Counted from the stretch's first letter, positions 1 through 7,534 are shown. The stretch: DNA of 10,252 nucleotides from an uncultured Chitinophagaceae bacterium (GCA_903832075.1 CAILAF010000031.1:1-10252), one strand, 5' to 3'. Numbers and translations are program-made. Notes: generated by a model not told the origin, from the letters alone.

Positions 1-1
1 A

Positions 2-1150
2 GAAATTATTGGCGATGCTTATGAAGATAGTACTGATGTTTTTGATTTATTAGATGATAGTGAAACAAAAATGTTCAACATCACTAATAATTATTTGAAG
101 AAAAATTTTGAAGACATTGGTAATGTTTTAGCAAAAACAATTACTAGAATAGATCTTCTTCGCAAACAAGAAGATGATATTTCTGGTATAACAAGTGGCT
201 TTGCATCGCTTGACAGAATTACTTATGGATGGCAACCAACCGATTTAATTATTTTGGCTGCTCGTCCTTCAGTTGGTAAAACCGCATTTGCATTGAATTT
301 GGCTCGCAATGCTGCATTGCATCCTGTTAAACCAACTGCAGTTGGATTTTTTAGTTTGGAAATGAGTGCATCACAATTAGTACAAAGAATATTAAGTGCA
401 GAGAGTGAAATTCACATGGAAAAAATTTCTCGTGGGAAATTAGAAGATCACGAATATCAACAATTACATACCAAGGGTATTAAAAAATTAGAAACTGCTC
501 CTTTGTATATTGATGATACAGCAGCATTAAATATTTTTGAGTTTCGTGCAAAGGCAAGAAGAATGGTAAACAAACATCATGTAAAATTAATCATCATAGA
601 TTATTTACAATTGATGAGTGGAACAGGTGATAGAGGCAGCAATCGTGAACAAGAGATTAGCAATATCTCTCGAAACTTAAAAGCATTAGCGAAAGAATTA
701 AATATTCCAATCATTGCATTATCACAATTAAGTCGTGCTGTTGAAACTCGTAAAGAAAGTAAGATGCCGCAATTAAGTGATTTACGTGAATCTGGCGCAA
801 TTGAACAAGATGCCGATATGGTAATGTTTATTTATCGTCCGGAATATTATGAAAATTTCACAAACGAAAACGGAGAAAGTACCCAAGGCGAAACACATAT
901 TAAAATTGCAAAACATCGTAACGGTGCATTAGATAATATTAAATTAAAAGCATTATTGCATATTCAAAAATTTGAAGAATGGAGTGGCGATAATGGTATT
1001 AAAGGATTAATGGGCGGTGGTAATTGGAAACCTGTTGGACCTTCGCCAATTCCAGGTGCTCCTTCAGAAGGTGGAAAGTTTTTTGTTCAAGGAAGTAAAA
1101 TGAATACCGGCGATTTTGATGAAGGCGTTGAAGGCGATCCTGGATTTTAA
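2..1150 (+). CDS. dnaB: Replicative DNA helicase DnaB, C-terminal part (5' end outside window)
   Basis: This is the hexameric helicase that unwinds DNA ahead of the replication fork, powered by ATP. The frame is open from base 2; the first ATG at position 71 is internal, because the residues before it (EIIGDAYEDSTDVFDLLDD) are typical of the linker between the N-terminal domain and the RecA-like helicase domain. Counting from that ATG as residue 1, one sees Walker A ARPSVGKT (64-71), motif H2 GFFSLEMS (92-99), Walker B LIIIDYLQLMSG (173-184), and the H3/H4 region LSQLSRAVETR plus LSDLRESGAIEQDAD (218-249) with the arginine-finger segment IYRPEYY after it. The glycine-rich tail after the helicase core ends in acidic residues, as is common in this phylum. 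No intein interrupts the motifs. A terminator follows 14 bases after the stop. The missing part is the N-terminal primase-binding domain. The family assignment is certain. Confidence 0.97.
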   Translation, partial: EIIGDAYEDSTDVFDLLDDSETKMFNITNNYLKKNFEDIGNVLAKTITRIDLLRKQEDDISGITSGFASLDRITYGWQPTDLIILAARPSVGKTAFALNLARNAALHPVKPTAVGFFSLEMSASQLVQRILSAESEIHMEKISRGKLEDHEYQQLHTKGIKKLETAPLYIDDTAALNIFEFRAKARRMVNKHHVKLIIIDYLQLMSGTGDRGSNREQEISNISRNLKALAKELNIPIIALSQLSRAVETRKESKMPQLSDLRESGAIEQDADMVMFIYRPEYYENFTNENGESTQGETHIKIAKHRNGALDNIKLKALLHIQKFEEWSGDNGIKGLMGGGNWKPVGPSPIPGAPSEGGKFFVQGSKMNTGDFDEGVEGDPGF

Positions 1151-1164
1151 AAAATATCAATCAT

Positions 1165-1200
1165 AAAAAAACCTCATCCGAAAAGATGAGGTTTTTATTT
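1165..1200. terminator. Bidirectional intrinsic terminator
   Basis: A perfect 8-bp stem ACCTCATC / GATGAGGT (1171-1178 with 1185-1192) has a 6-base loop CGAAAA. It is flanked by an A tract (1165-1170) and a T tract (1192-1196, then ATTT), so it reads as stem plus U-run on both strands. It lies between the convergent ends of dnaB (1150) and the outer-membrane protein gene (1218) and can end both transcripts. Confidence 0.93.
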
Positions 1201-1217
1201 TTATTATTATACGTTTT

Positions 1218-1892
1218 TTATTTTTTCTTCAAACTCCAAACATAACCAACCGAAATACCCATTGTTTGATTTTGATATTGTTTAATTGGTGCAACTTCAA
1301 CTTTTGATAACCCTTTACCATAATTGAGTTCAACAACAAAATGTTTATATTCTATTCCGGCAAAAGCATTATATCCAAAATCAAAAGGATTTACAGAAGT
1401 ATAATTTTGAGAAGGCGTTTGATTAGTTGTAAATACTACTTTATTGTTAACCGGAACAATTGCACCGGTTCCGTAAACCAAATCATTTCCAATATCTGTT
1501 CCGGAAATTCCAGCTGAAAGGTAAAAACCTGCACCAACAAAGCCTTTCAGGTCTTTATTCAACTGAAACTTATATTTCATGTTAGCCGGTAGTTGTAAAT
1601 AATCTATTTTAATGGTTGTTGAATTACCACTTGTTGCAATAAATGATCTCGCTTTAACTGAACCTTTTTCTACCCAAGATAATCCAGTTTGAAAATACCA
1701 ATGTTGATTTAATTTAAATTCTGAGGTTGCTCCAATTTGATAAGAACTAATAGCTGAAGTATTGACATTATTACTATTATCAGCATTAAAATAAGATGCA
1801 GAAACAAAACCTGCATGCAATCCAATATCGATTTTTTGAGAATATGTGCTTACCGAAACAATGATTAGAATGACGAATATTAATTTTCTCAT
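1218..1892 (-). CDS. Small outer-membrane beta-barrel protein (porin family, OMP_b-brl_2 type)
   Basis: A 224-residue exported protein. Residues 1-19 form a signal peptide (MRKLIFV, a hydrophobic core, then STYSQ) with likely cleavage around S18/Q19. The rest alternates polar and hydrophobic residues in strands such as KIDIGLHAGF, YFQTGLSWVEKGSV, INYLQLPANMKYKF-like, GFVGAGFYLSAG and FAGIEYKHFVVELNYGKGL, ending in MGISVGYVWSLKKK. The phrase YLQLPANMKYKF is typical of the Bacteroidota 'outer membrane beta-barrel' family (PF13568), with about eight strands. The family is recognised from strand pattern and length; its substrate or role is unknown and most relatives are uncharacterised. The start ATG has only a weak AGGA-like stretch upstream. 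It is monocistronic, convergent with dnaB and divergent from rsmE, and its leader carries a perfect inverted repeat (1914-1935). Confidence 0.82.
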   Translation of the reverse strand: MRKLIFVILIIVSVSTYSQKIDIGLHAGFVSASYFNADNSNNVNTSAISSYQIGATSEFKLNQHWYFQTGLSWVEKGSVKARSFIATSGNSTTIKIDYLQLPANMKYKFQLNKDLKGFVGAGFYLSAGISGTDIGNDLVYGTGAIVPVNNKVVFTTNQTPSQNYTSVNPFDFGYNAFAGIEYKHFVVELNYGKGLSKVEVAPIKQYQNQTMGISVGYVWSLKKK

Positions 1893-1913
1893 AGTCCTAT
1901 TTTTTGCAAAGAA

Positions 1914-1935
1914 CAGCTTTTGAACACAAAAGCTG
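1914..1935. repeat. Perfect 8-bp inverted repeat in the divergent spacer
   Basis: CAGCTTTT (1914-1921), loop GAACAC, AAAAGCTG (1928-1935). It starts 22 bases upstream of the ATG of the barrel gene (1892, minus) and so probably lies in its 5' leader or overlaps its promoter. No T tract follows on either strand, so it is not a usual terminator. It could be an operator or an RNA hairpin. Confidence 0.6.
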
Positions 1936-1954
1936 CATCTATAAATTGTTAAAA

Positions 1955-1962
1955 TATTTTTG
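1955..1962 (+). promoter_or_regulatory. Possible -7 element for rsmE
   Basis: TATTTTTG matches the Bacteroidota -7 consensus TAnnTTTG and lies 54 bases before the rsmE ATG. No TTG/TTTG is found at the expected 19-21 base spacing upstream, which weakens the call. A second match, TACATTTG at 2005-2012, lies only four bases before the ATG and would give a leaderless or nearly leaderless message. Confidence 0.25.
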
Positions 1963-2016
1963 ACTATCCTAAAAATCGGTTAATAAATAATTATTTAAGA
2001 TGAATACATTTGTTAA

Positions 2017-2718
2017 ATGTCATTACCTTATTTCTACGAAAAAAATATTCACAACATAAACGCTTCCTTTATACTAAGTGAAGAAACCAGCAAACATTGC
2101 ATTCAGGTATTGCGGATGAAAAAAGGTGAGAGATTACAATTAACAGATGGCAAAGGAAATGCATTTATTGCATCTATTGCCATAGAAGATAAAAAGGCTT
2201 GCGAAGTAAAAATTCAAGAAAAAAAATATCATTTGCCGCATTCAAGAAAAATTTCAATTGGCATTTCGTTATTAAAAAATTCAAATCGGTTTGAATGGTT
2301 TTTGGAAAAAGCTACTGAGATTGGCATTAGTGAAATTATTCCACTCATTTGTAAAAGAACAGAACGCCAACATTTTCGTTTTGATAGAATGAATACCATT
2401 TTAATTTCGGCCATGCTACAAAGTCAGCAAACTTGGTTACCGCAATTATTTGAACCAACAGACATTCAATCCATTATTTCACAATCTGCTTATCAAAAAA
2501 AAATCATTGCACATTGCGAAAATGTTGCGAAAAAAAATATTACATCATTAATTATCGAAAATAATGTTCAAATATTAATTGGACCCGAAGGCGATTTTAC
2601 AAATGATGAAATTCAATCAGCCATTGAAAACCAATACCAGCCTGTATCTTTAGGCAAAACACGTTTACGTTCAGAAACTGCCGGTGTAGTTGCTGCTTCG
2701 CTTTTGATGAATTTCTAA
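2017..2718 (+). CDS. rsmE: 16S rRNA (uracil-1498-N3)-methyltransferase RsmE
   Basis: A 233-residue SPOUT-class enzyme that uses S-adenosylmethionine to methylate N3 of U1498 in 16S rRNA, near the decoding site of the small subunit. Residues 1-70 form the PUA-like RNA-binding domain, with the signature HCIQVLRMKKGE at 27-38. Residues 75-233 form the knotted SPOUT domain: LLKNSNRFEWFLEKATEIG (85-103), SAMLQSQQTWLPQL (131-144), the SAM-site loop IGPEGDF (188-194) and SLGKTRLRSETA (211-222). Length and motif order are normal for the family. The ATG at 2017 gives a normal N terminus (MSLPYFY). It is probably the first gene of an operon with the L,D-transpeptidase (26 bases downstream) and the OmpA-type protein. 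An A9 run (2495-2503, CAA AAA AAA ATC) lies inside the gene without disturbing the frame. Confidence 0.96.
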   Translation: MSLPYFYEKNIHNINASFILSEETSKHCIQVLRMKKGERLQLTDGKGNAFIASIAIEDKKACEVKIQEKKYHLPHSRKISIGISLLKNSNRFEWFLEKATEIGISEIIPLICKRTERQHFRFDRMNTILISAMLQSQQTWLPQLFEPTDIQSIISQSAYQKKIIAHCENVAKKNITSLIIENNVQILIGPEGDFTNDEIQSAIENQYQPVSLGKTRLRSETAGVVAASLLMNF

Positions 2719-2744
2719 CTATATTCACCTACAAGAATATTTAC

Positions 2745-4349
2745 ATGAGAAAATATCGTTTGCTTTTTATTATTTGCCTGTTGTTTATTTTATATTCTTG
2801 CAATAACAAGAAACATAAAACTATAAATAGAGATATTACTATCAATAAAACAACTTCTTTTAATAATTTATTTTTTGACAGTATTCAAATTGAAGATTTT
2901 TTAAATGATCATGCAGCATTCAAAAATTTTGAAGAACAATATTTAGATTTCTATAAACAACGTAATTATGAATACGCATGGTTCGATAGCAGCGGATTGG
3001 CCGAACAAGCTCATAACTTTATAAACTTATTAAATAACACTGCCGGCGAATTGCAAGACAGCAGTTTAATAAACACTTCTTTAAATGAAGCTTATCAATT
3101 GCATTTATCCGATTCATTACATCACATCAAACAAGAAAAAATTTTAGAAACAGAATTACTTTTTACGGGACAATTTTTTTTATACGCTTCCAAAGTTTAT
3201 AAAGGAAGTAATATTGATGCAGCCGAATTGGGCTGGTTTATTCCAAGAAAAAAAGTTGATCTCGCTTCTTTATTGGATTCTACTTTAAAAACTAAAGTTG
3301 CCGAAGTAGATGAATATGCGCCATTGAATGCGCAATATAAAAAACTACAAGACTATCTAATTAAATATGGCGAAATAGAAAAACAATGGCCATTAGACAC
3401 AATTGCATTTGTAGCAAAACCATTGAAAAGAAATGATTCGTTGTTCGTCATCAAACAAATAAAAAATCGTTTGACTTTATTAGATGACATTAAGAAATTA
3501 GATAGTTCATTTGTATTTGATACAACATTATTATCTGCAACAAGATCATTTCAAAAAAGAATGGGACTAAGTATTGATGGCGTGATTGGCAATAAAATGA
3601 TTGATGAATTAAATGTAACTCCTAAAAAAAGAATTCGGCAATTACTGATTAATATGGAACGAATGAGATGGATGCCTGAACAAAAAGATAGTAATTATAT
3701 TTTAGTAAACATTCCAGAATATAAAATGCATGTGTATGATAGTGTAAAATGGAGTTTCGACTTAAATGTAATTGTTGGTAAAACAACAAACAGTACCGTT
3801 ATTTTTAAAGGTAATCTCAAATTCATTGTATTTAGTCCTTATTGGAATGTACCAGCAAGCATTGTTGAAAAAGAGATTATTCCATCAATAAAAAAGGATA
3901 AAAATTATTTACAGAAAAATAATATGGAAATCACGGGAAAAATTAATGGCTTACCAGTTGTTCGACAAAAACCCGGAGCCAATAATTCTTTAGGTTTAGT
4001 AAAATTTTTATTTCCTAATAATTACGATATTTATTTTCATGATACGCCAAACAGAGAATTGTTCAATGTATCTACAAGAAGTTTTAGTCATGGATGTATT
4101 CGCGTAAGCAATCCAAAAAAATTAGCGCAGTATTTATTGCGAAGCGATACTGCCACTCTCTGGAAAAGCAATACCATAGATAGTTGTATGCATTTAGAAA
4201 AAGAAAAATGGGTAACAATTAAAAAAACAATTCCGGTTTTCATTGTGTATTTTACTGCTTGGGTTGATAACAATGGTTTAATAAATTTTAGAAAAGATAT
4301 TTATAACCATGATGACAAAATGAGTAATAAATTATTTGTTCAGAAATGA
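2745..4349 (+). CDS. Lipoprotein L,D-transpeptidase of the YcbB/LdtD type
   Basis: A 534-residue periplasmic enzyme predicted to make 3-3 peptidoglycan cross-links. The N terminus is a lipoprotein signal (MRKYRLL, hydrophobic core, lipobox LYSC with Cys19). The residues after Cys19 are NNKKHK, without an acidic surface-export signal, so I infer that it stays on the periplasmic side. Residues about 45-250 match the LdtD scaffold domain; 262-290 form a PG_binding_1 domain (TRSFQKRMGLSIDGVIGNKM); 316-470 form the YkuD catalytic domain. There, FSPYWNVPASIVEKEIIP (363-380), YFHDTP with His432, and SFSHGCIRVSNP with His449 and the catalytic Cys451 give the complete YkuD signature. Length is near that of other LdtD homologues. 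It lies 26 bases after rsmE and 10 bases before the double-OmpA gene, so it is probably co-transcribed with both. The exact cross-link made cannot be told from sequence. Confidence 0.93.
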   Translation: MRKYRLLFIICLLFILYSCNNKKHKTINRDITINKTTSFNNLFFDSIQIEDFLNDHAAFKNFEEQYLDFYKQRNYEYAWFDSSGLAEQAHNFINLLNNTAGELQDSSLINTSLNEAYQLHLSDSLHHIKQEKILETELLFTGQFFLYASKVYKGSNIDAAELGWFIPRKKVDLASLLDSTLKTKVAEVDEYAPLNAQYKKLQDYLIKYGEIEKQWPLDTIAFVAKPLKRNDSLFVIKQIKNRLTLLDDIKKLDSSFVFDTTLLSATRSFQKRMGLSIDGVIGNKMIDELNVTPKKRIRQLLINMERMRWMPEQKDSNYILVNIPEYKMHVYDSVKWSFDLNVIVGKTTNSTVIFKGNLKFIVFSPYWNVPASIVEKEIIPSIKKDKNYLQKNNMEITGKINGLPVVRQKPGANNSLGLVKFLFPNNYDIYFHDTPNRELFNVSTRSFSHGCIRVSNPKKLAQYLLRSDTATLWKSNTIDSCMHLEKEKWVTIKKTIPVFIVYFTAWVDNNGLINFRKDIYNHDDKMSNKLFVQK

Positions 4350-4359
4350 TCATTAGAGG

Positions 4360-5283
4360 ATGAAAAATTATATTAACTTTTTACTACTACTCACATTAAT
4401 TTGTTACAACAATTCTGTATTTGCACAAATGGATAGTTGTATTGTAAAAATTTATTTCAAGACAGATGATTTTACTTTAAACGATTCTTCAAAAAAAATA
4501 TTACTAAAAACAATTAAGGAAAATTCTGGCCAATTACAACTTACAATCATTGGCAGAACTGATCAATTTGGTTCTTATTCATACAATGATATTCTTTCTT
4601 TAAAAAGAGCTAATGCTGTTACAAAATATTTAATAGCCAATGGTATTGACTCAAATAAAATTTCAGAAGTTATTGGATTTGGTAAAAGAAAATTATTAAC
4701 GCCAGCAATAAACAAAGATAAAATATCAAGTCAATTAAACAGAGTTGTATCAATCATAAACACAAAAAGTGTAATTAAAACAAAAATTATTTTAGACTCT
4801 GTGAAAAAAATTATTCCGGACTCAACAAAAAATAATATTATAGTTGAAAAACAAAAAGTTTATAATAATGATGAAAGCAATAATAGTTTTCAAAATCAAT
4901 TAAACAATGGTGCTTCAAGAATAATTCTTAATAATTTAAATTTTGAACCCGGCAGACATGTTTTGCTAAGAACCTCTTACCCTGTTTTACATGAAGTTTT
5001 ATTAGCCATGCAAAACAATGATAGTTTGGAAATTGAAATTCAAGGGCATATATGTTGTTTGGATTCAACTCAAGTTGATGGTGTTGATAATGATACACAT
5101 GAAAAAACATTATCAAAAAACAGAGCGGAAGTAATTTATGAATACTTATTGTCAAATGGAATAGCAGCACGCAGAATGACTTACAAAGGTTTTGGAGCAA
5201 AACATAAATTAGTATTTCCTGAGCGTACTGAATTTGATGCAACAATGAATAGACGAGTAGAATTTAAAATTATTAAACGATAA
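4360..5283 (+). CDS. Secreted protein with two OmpA-type peptidoglycan-binding domains
   Basis: A 307-residue exported protein. Residues 1-22 are a signal peptide ending SVFA before Gln23; there is no lipobox. The first OmpA-like domain (about 27-133) has GRTDQFGS with Asp68, LSLKRANAV with Arg83, GFGKRKLL and QLNRVVSI. Asp68 and Arg83 are 15 apart, the same spacing as the diaminopimelate-binding D271/R286 of OmpA. A linker (about 135-185) rich in Lys, Asn and Ser joins it to a second domain (about 187-307): NLNFEPGRHVL, EIQGHICC, an insertion DGVDNDTHEKT, LSKNRAEVIYEYL, YKGFGAKHKL and MNRRVEFKI. The second domain lacks the simple TD motif and resembles C-terminal domains of larger Bacteroidota OmpA proteins. 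There is no beta-barrel. An AGAGG stretch directly abuts the ATG, too close for normal Shine-Dalgarno spacing. It is probably co-transcribed with the L,D-transpeptidase 10 bases upstream. Confidence 0.87.
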   Translation: MKNYINFLLLLTLICYNNSVFAQMDSCIVKIYFKTDDFTLNDSSKKILLKTIKENSGQLQLTIIGRTDQFGSYSYNDILSLKRANAVTKYLIANGIDSNKISEVIGFGKRKLLTPAINKDKISSQLNRVVSIINTKSVIKTKIILDSVKKIIPDSTKNNIIVEKQKVYNNDESNNSFQNQLNNGASRIILNNLNFEPGRHVLLRTSYPVLHEVLLAMQNNDSLEIEIQGHICCLDSTQVDGVDNDTHEKTLSKNRAEVIYEYLLSNGIAARRMTYKGFGAKHKLVFPERTEFDATMNRRVEFKIIKR

Positions 5284-5364
5284 TTTTTTATATGCTGTTA
5301 ATTCTATTGGCACAAAAGCTTGCTCCATAATTCTTATTTTCGTTTCTGTAAATATTTCTTACTT

Positions 5365-6540
5365 ATGAAATTAATTGAAGTCATAAACACCGCTACGGCA
5401 AAGGATTTTATTGAAGTGAATGTATTGATGAATAAATTTAATCCAAATTATATTCGCCCATTGAACAATGAAGTGAATGATGTTTTTAATCCTCAAAAAA
5501 ATAAATTATTTAAACACGGTGAAATTGTTAGATGGATATTGAAAGATGAAAATGAAAAATTAATTGGCCGCATTGCAGCATTCACCAATAAAAAATATAT
5601 CAATAAAGGCACTGATTTTTTAACAGGCGCAATTGGATTTTTTGATTGCATCAACAATCAGCAAGCAGCAAATATATTATTTGATATTGCCAAACAATGG
5701 TTATTAAATAAAGGAATGGAAGCAATGGATGGTCCAATAAATTTTGGTGATCGAGATAAAAATTGGGGTTTATTAGTTGAAGGTTTTGAAAAAGAACCAA
5801 TGTATGGAATGTCTTTTAATCCTTCCTATTATCAATCATTGTTTGAAAATTATGGATTTAAAAATTTTTACAATCAATATTATTACTCGATGAATATTGA
5901 TGATCCGTTTCCTGCAAAAATTCAAGAACGTCATGCAAGGTTTGCAACTAAAAAAGATTATTCGGCCAGGCATATTGATTTAAAAAATTTAGAAAAATAT
6001 GCGGCAGATTTTGCAACAGTTTATAATGCTGCATGGGCACAACATGGCGAAGCAAAAGAAACAACCAAAGAGCAAATTTTAAAAATGTTCAATATCATGA
6101 AACCTGTTATGGATGAACGTTTGGTGTGGTTTGCCTATTATAAAGATGAACCAATTGCAATGTTTGTAAATATTCCGGATGTAAATCAATACTTCAAACA
6201 TTTTAACGGAAAAATGGGTTTGTTACAAAAAATTTATTTAATGTGGATGAAGTATACAGGGCAAAATAAACAAGCCACAGGATTAGCATTTGGTGTTGTT
6301 CCAAAATTTCAGGCATTAGGTATTGACAGTTATATTATTCACGAAGTAGCAATGGCCGTTCAAAACAAAGGATGGTATTATACTTACGAAATGGGTTGGG
6401 CCGGAGAATGGAATCCTAAAATGATTAATATTTATAAACAATTAGGAGGAATAAAAAGCAGAACAATGGTTACTTACCGTTACATCTTTGATGAAAATAA
6501 AAATCCTTTTGAACGACATCCTATCATGCAATACAAATAA
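5365..6540 (+). CDS. Tandem GNAT-fold protein, YghO-like N-acetyltransferase
   Basis: A 391-residue cytoplasmic protein. The frame can be extended to a TTG at 5320, but the ATG at 5365 (MKLIEVINTATAKDFIEV) gives a normal N terminus and removes a Phe/Tyr-rich stretch coded by the spacer. The N-terminal half includes GRIAAFTNKKY and MDGPINFGDRDKNWGLLVEGF, then EPMYGMSFNPSYYQSLFENYGF, a pattern I associate with the YghO family. The C-terminal half shows GNAT-like features: LAFGVVPKFQALGIDSYII resembles motif A (acetyl-CoA binding, with QALGID in place of the usual Q/RxxGxG/A) and EMGWAGEWNPKMINIYKQLG resembles motif B. The acceptor substrate is unknown, and loss of acetyl transfer cannot be excluded. 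It begins 81 bases after the double-OmpA gene, so operon membership is uncertain. A TATTTTCG at 5335-5342 is one mismatch from the TAnnTTTG promoter element, but has a poor -33 partner. It ends 5 bases from the convergent SDR gene. Confidence 0.72.
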   Translation: MKLIEVINTATAKDFIEVNVLMNKFNPNYIRPLNNEVNDVFNPQKNKLFKHGEIVRWILKDENEKLIGRIAAFTNKKYINKGTDFLTGAIGFFDCINNQQAANILFDIAKQWLLNKGMEAMDGPINFGDRDKNWGLLVEGFEKEPMYGMSFNPSYYQSLFENYGFKNFYNQYYYSMNIDDPFPAKIQERHARFATKKDYSARHIDLKNLEKYAADFATVYNAAWAQHGEAKETTKEQILKMFNIMKPVMDERLVWFAYYKDEPIAMFVNIPDVNQYFKHFNGKMGLLQKIYLMWMKYTGQNKQATGLAFGVVPKFQALGIDSYIIHEVAMAVQNKGWYYTYEMGWAGEWNPKMINIYKQLGGIKSRTMVTYRYIFDENKNPFERHPIMQYK

Positions 6541-6545
6541 TTTTT

Positions 6546-7478
6546 TTATTTCTGAAAATAATATTCCGCCGTTTTTTTAATTCCTTCTTCATAAGAAGTT
6601 GGTGAAAATGAAAAATGTTTTTCAAATTTTGATGAATCAAAAAAATAAGAGAATTCATTTTGATACAGCATTTCTTTAATTTCAAAAATATCTCTGTTAA
6701 ACATTCCAACCATTGCCACCATCCATTTTGGAAATACAAAAACACCATTAGATTGATTAAATGCTTTGGCTGATAATTCAATAAATTCCTTTCCTGTTAA
6801 GGCTTTTGCTTTTGTTGGCAAATGCCATGTTTGTCCAAATGCTGTTTCATCATTCGCCAATAAATACAATGCTTTTGCAATATCCGGCACAAATGTAAAT
6901 GAGTGAGGAAGATTTAAATTTGAAAGCCATTGTGCTTTTTTCTTTTTATATAAATTAGAAAACACTAAAATATTAGGCATACTTGTTTTATCACCGCATG
7001 GTCCATAAAAATCTGCACCTCGTGCAATTAATGCTTTTATATTTCCAGCATTCATTTCATTCAATAATTGAGTTGCGATAGCTGCGCGAATTTTTCCTTT
7101 TTTGCTGCAAGGATTAAATGCAGTTTCTTCAGTCATTACACCATCAACTTTTCCATACATATAAACATTATCTATAAAAATTAATTTTGCATTTGTTTGT
7201 TTGCAAGCATTGATGGTATTGGTCATAATGGTTGGCCAAGTTTTTTCCCAAACACGACTATCATATTTTAATCCAACCAGCAAATACACGACTGACGAGC
7301 CTTTCACGGCATTCAATGTTTGTTCAAAGTTGGTTAAATCTGCAACAAAATGTTCTGTTCCTTCCACAATAATTGGTTTACGAGAAACCAAACGAACCCT
7401 TTCATTATTTGAAAGAAGTACAGGAACTAATTCGTTTCCTACTGAACCGCCGGCACCGAGTATGGTATGTAAACTCAT
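6546..7478 (-). CDS. NAD(P)-binding epimerase/dehydratase-like protein (atypical extended SDR)
   Basis: A 310-residue Rossmann-fold protein. The frame opens at a TTG (7520), but the ATG at 7478 is preferred: it starts MSLHTILGAGGSVGNELV, placing the nucleotide-binding GxGGxxG (GAGGSVG, residues 8-14) directly at the N terminus as usual, and the promoter at 7503-7534 lies upstream of it but inside the longer version. Later signs are VSRKP at the end of beta-2 (suggesting NADP preference through Arg/Lys, an inference), VADLTN after it, VVYLLVGL, KLIFIDNVYMYGK, and a C-terminal substrate half. The usual extended-SDR catalytic set is not intact: the 'SSxxVYG' strand reads DNVYMYG, and the following helix reads CSKKGKIRA where YxxxK is expected. 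It may therefore be a non-catalytic or atypical SDR. The substrate is unknown. It is monocistronic and divergent from dnaX. Confidence 0.8.
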   Translation of the reverse strand: MSLHTILGAGGSVGNELVPVLLSNNERVRLVSRKPIIVEGTEHFVADLTNFEQTLNAVKGSSVVYLLVGLKYDSRVWEKTWPTIMTNTINACKQTNAKLIFIDNVYMYGKVDGVMTEETAFNPCSKKGKIRAAIATQLLNEMNAGNIKALIARGADFYGPCGDKTSMPNILVFSNLYKKKKAQWLSNLNLPHSFTFVPDIAKALYLLANDETAFGQTWHLPTKAKALTGKEFIELSAKAFNQSNGVFVFPKWMVAMVGMFNRDIFEIKEMLYQNEFSYFFDSSKFEKHFSFSPTSYEEGIKKTAEYYFQK

Positions 7479-7502
7479 TTTATATTTTTTTGATTGAAGT
7501 AA

Positions 7503-7534
7503 CAAAACTATTCTTTGCAATTTGCATTGGCAAG
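7503..7534 (-). promoter_or_regulatory. Bacteroidota-type promoter of the SDR gene
   Basis: Read on the minus strand, CTTG (7534-7531) is followed after exactly 20 bases by TAGTTTTG (7510-7503), a full match to the TAnnTTTG -7 element at proper spacing. Transcription would start roughly 7495-7500, leaving a leader of about 20 bases before the ATG at 7478. This supports the ATG at 7478 over the TTG at 7520 as the start. Confidence 0.55.

Noticed and set aside
2495..2503. A9 run inside rsmE as a second slippage site
   Set aside because: Slippage here would cut the protein before the SAM-binding loop and leave no useful product. Runs of eight A also occur at several places, so this one is probably base composition. 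It is kept as a caution for the dnaX case.
4928..5245. Open frame of 105 codons on the minus strand
   Set aside because: It is the antisense shadow of the second OmpA domain; its composition is rich in His, Leu, Phe and Cys, with no recognisable motif.
5320..5364. TTG start for the GNAT-type gene
   Set aside because: It adds 15 Phe/Tyr/Leu-rich residues coded by the spacer, before a normal ATG start MKLIEV.
6584..6598. Hairpin CTTCTT-CAT-AAGAAG near the end of the SDR gene
   Set aside because: It lies inside the coding sequence about 40 bases before the stop, has no T tract beyond it, and is explained by the codons for Ser-Tyr-Glu-Glu.
7201..7497. Open frame of 98 codons on the plus strand opposite the SDR gene
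   Set aside because: It lies wholly within the SDR coding region on the opposite strand and resembles no known family.
7479..7520. TTG start for the SDR-type gene
   Set aside because: It would put extra residues before the Rossmann strand and overlaps the best promoter of the window.
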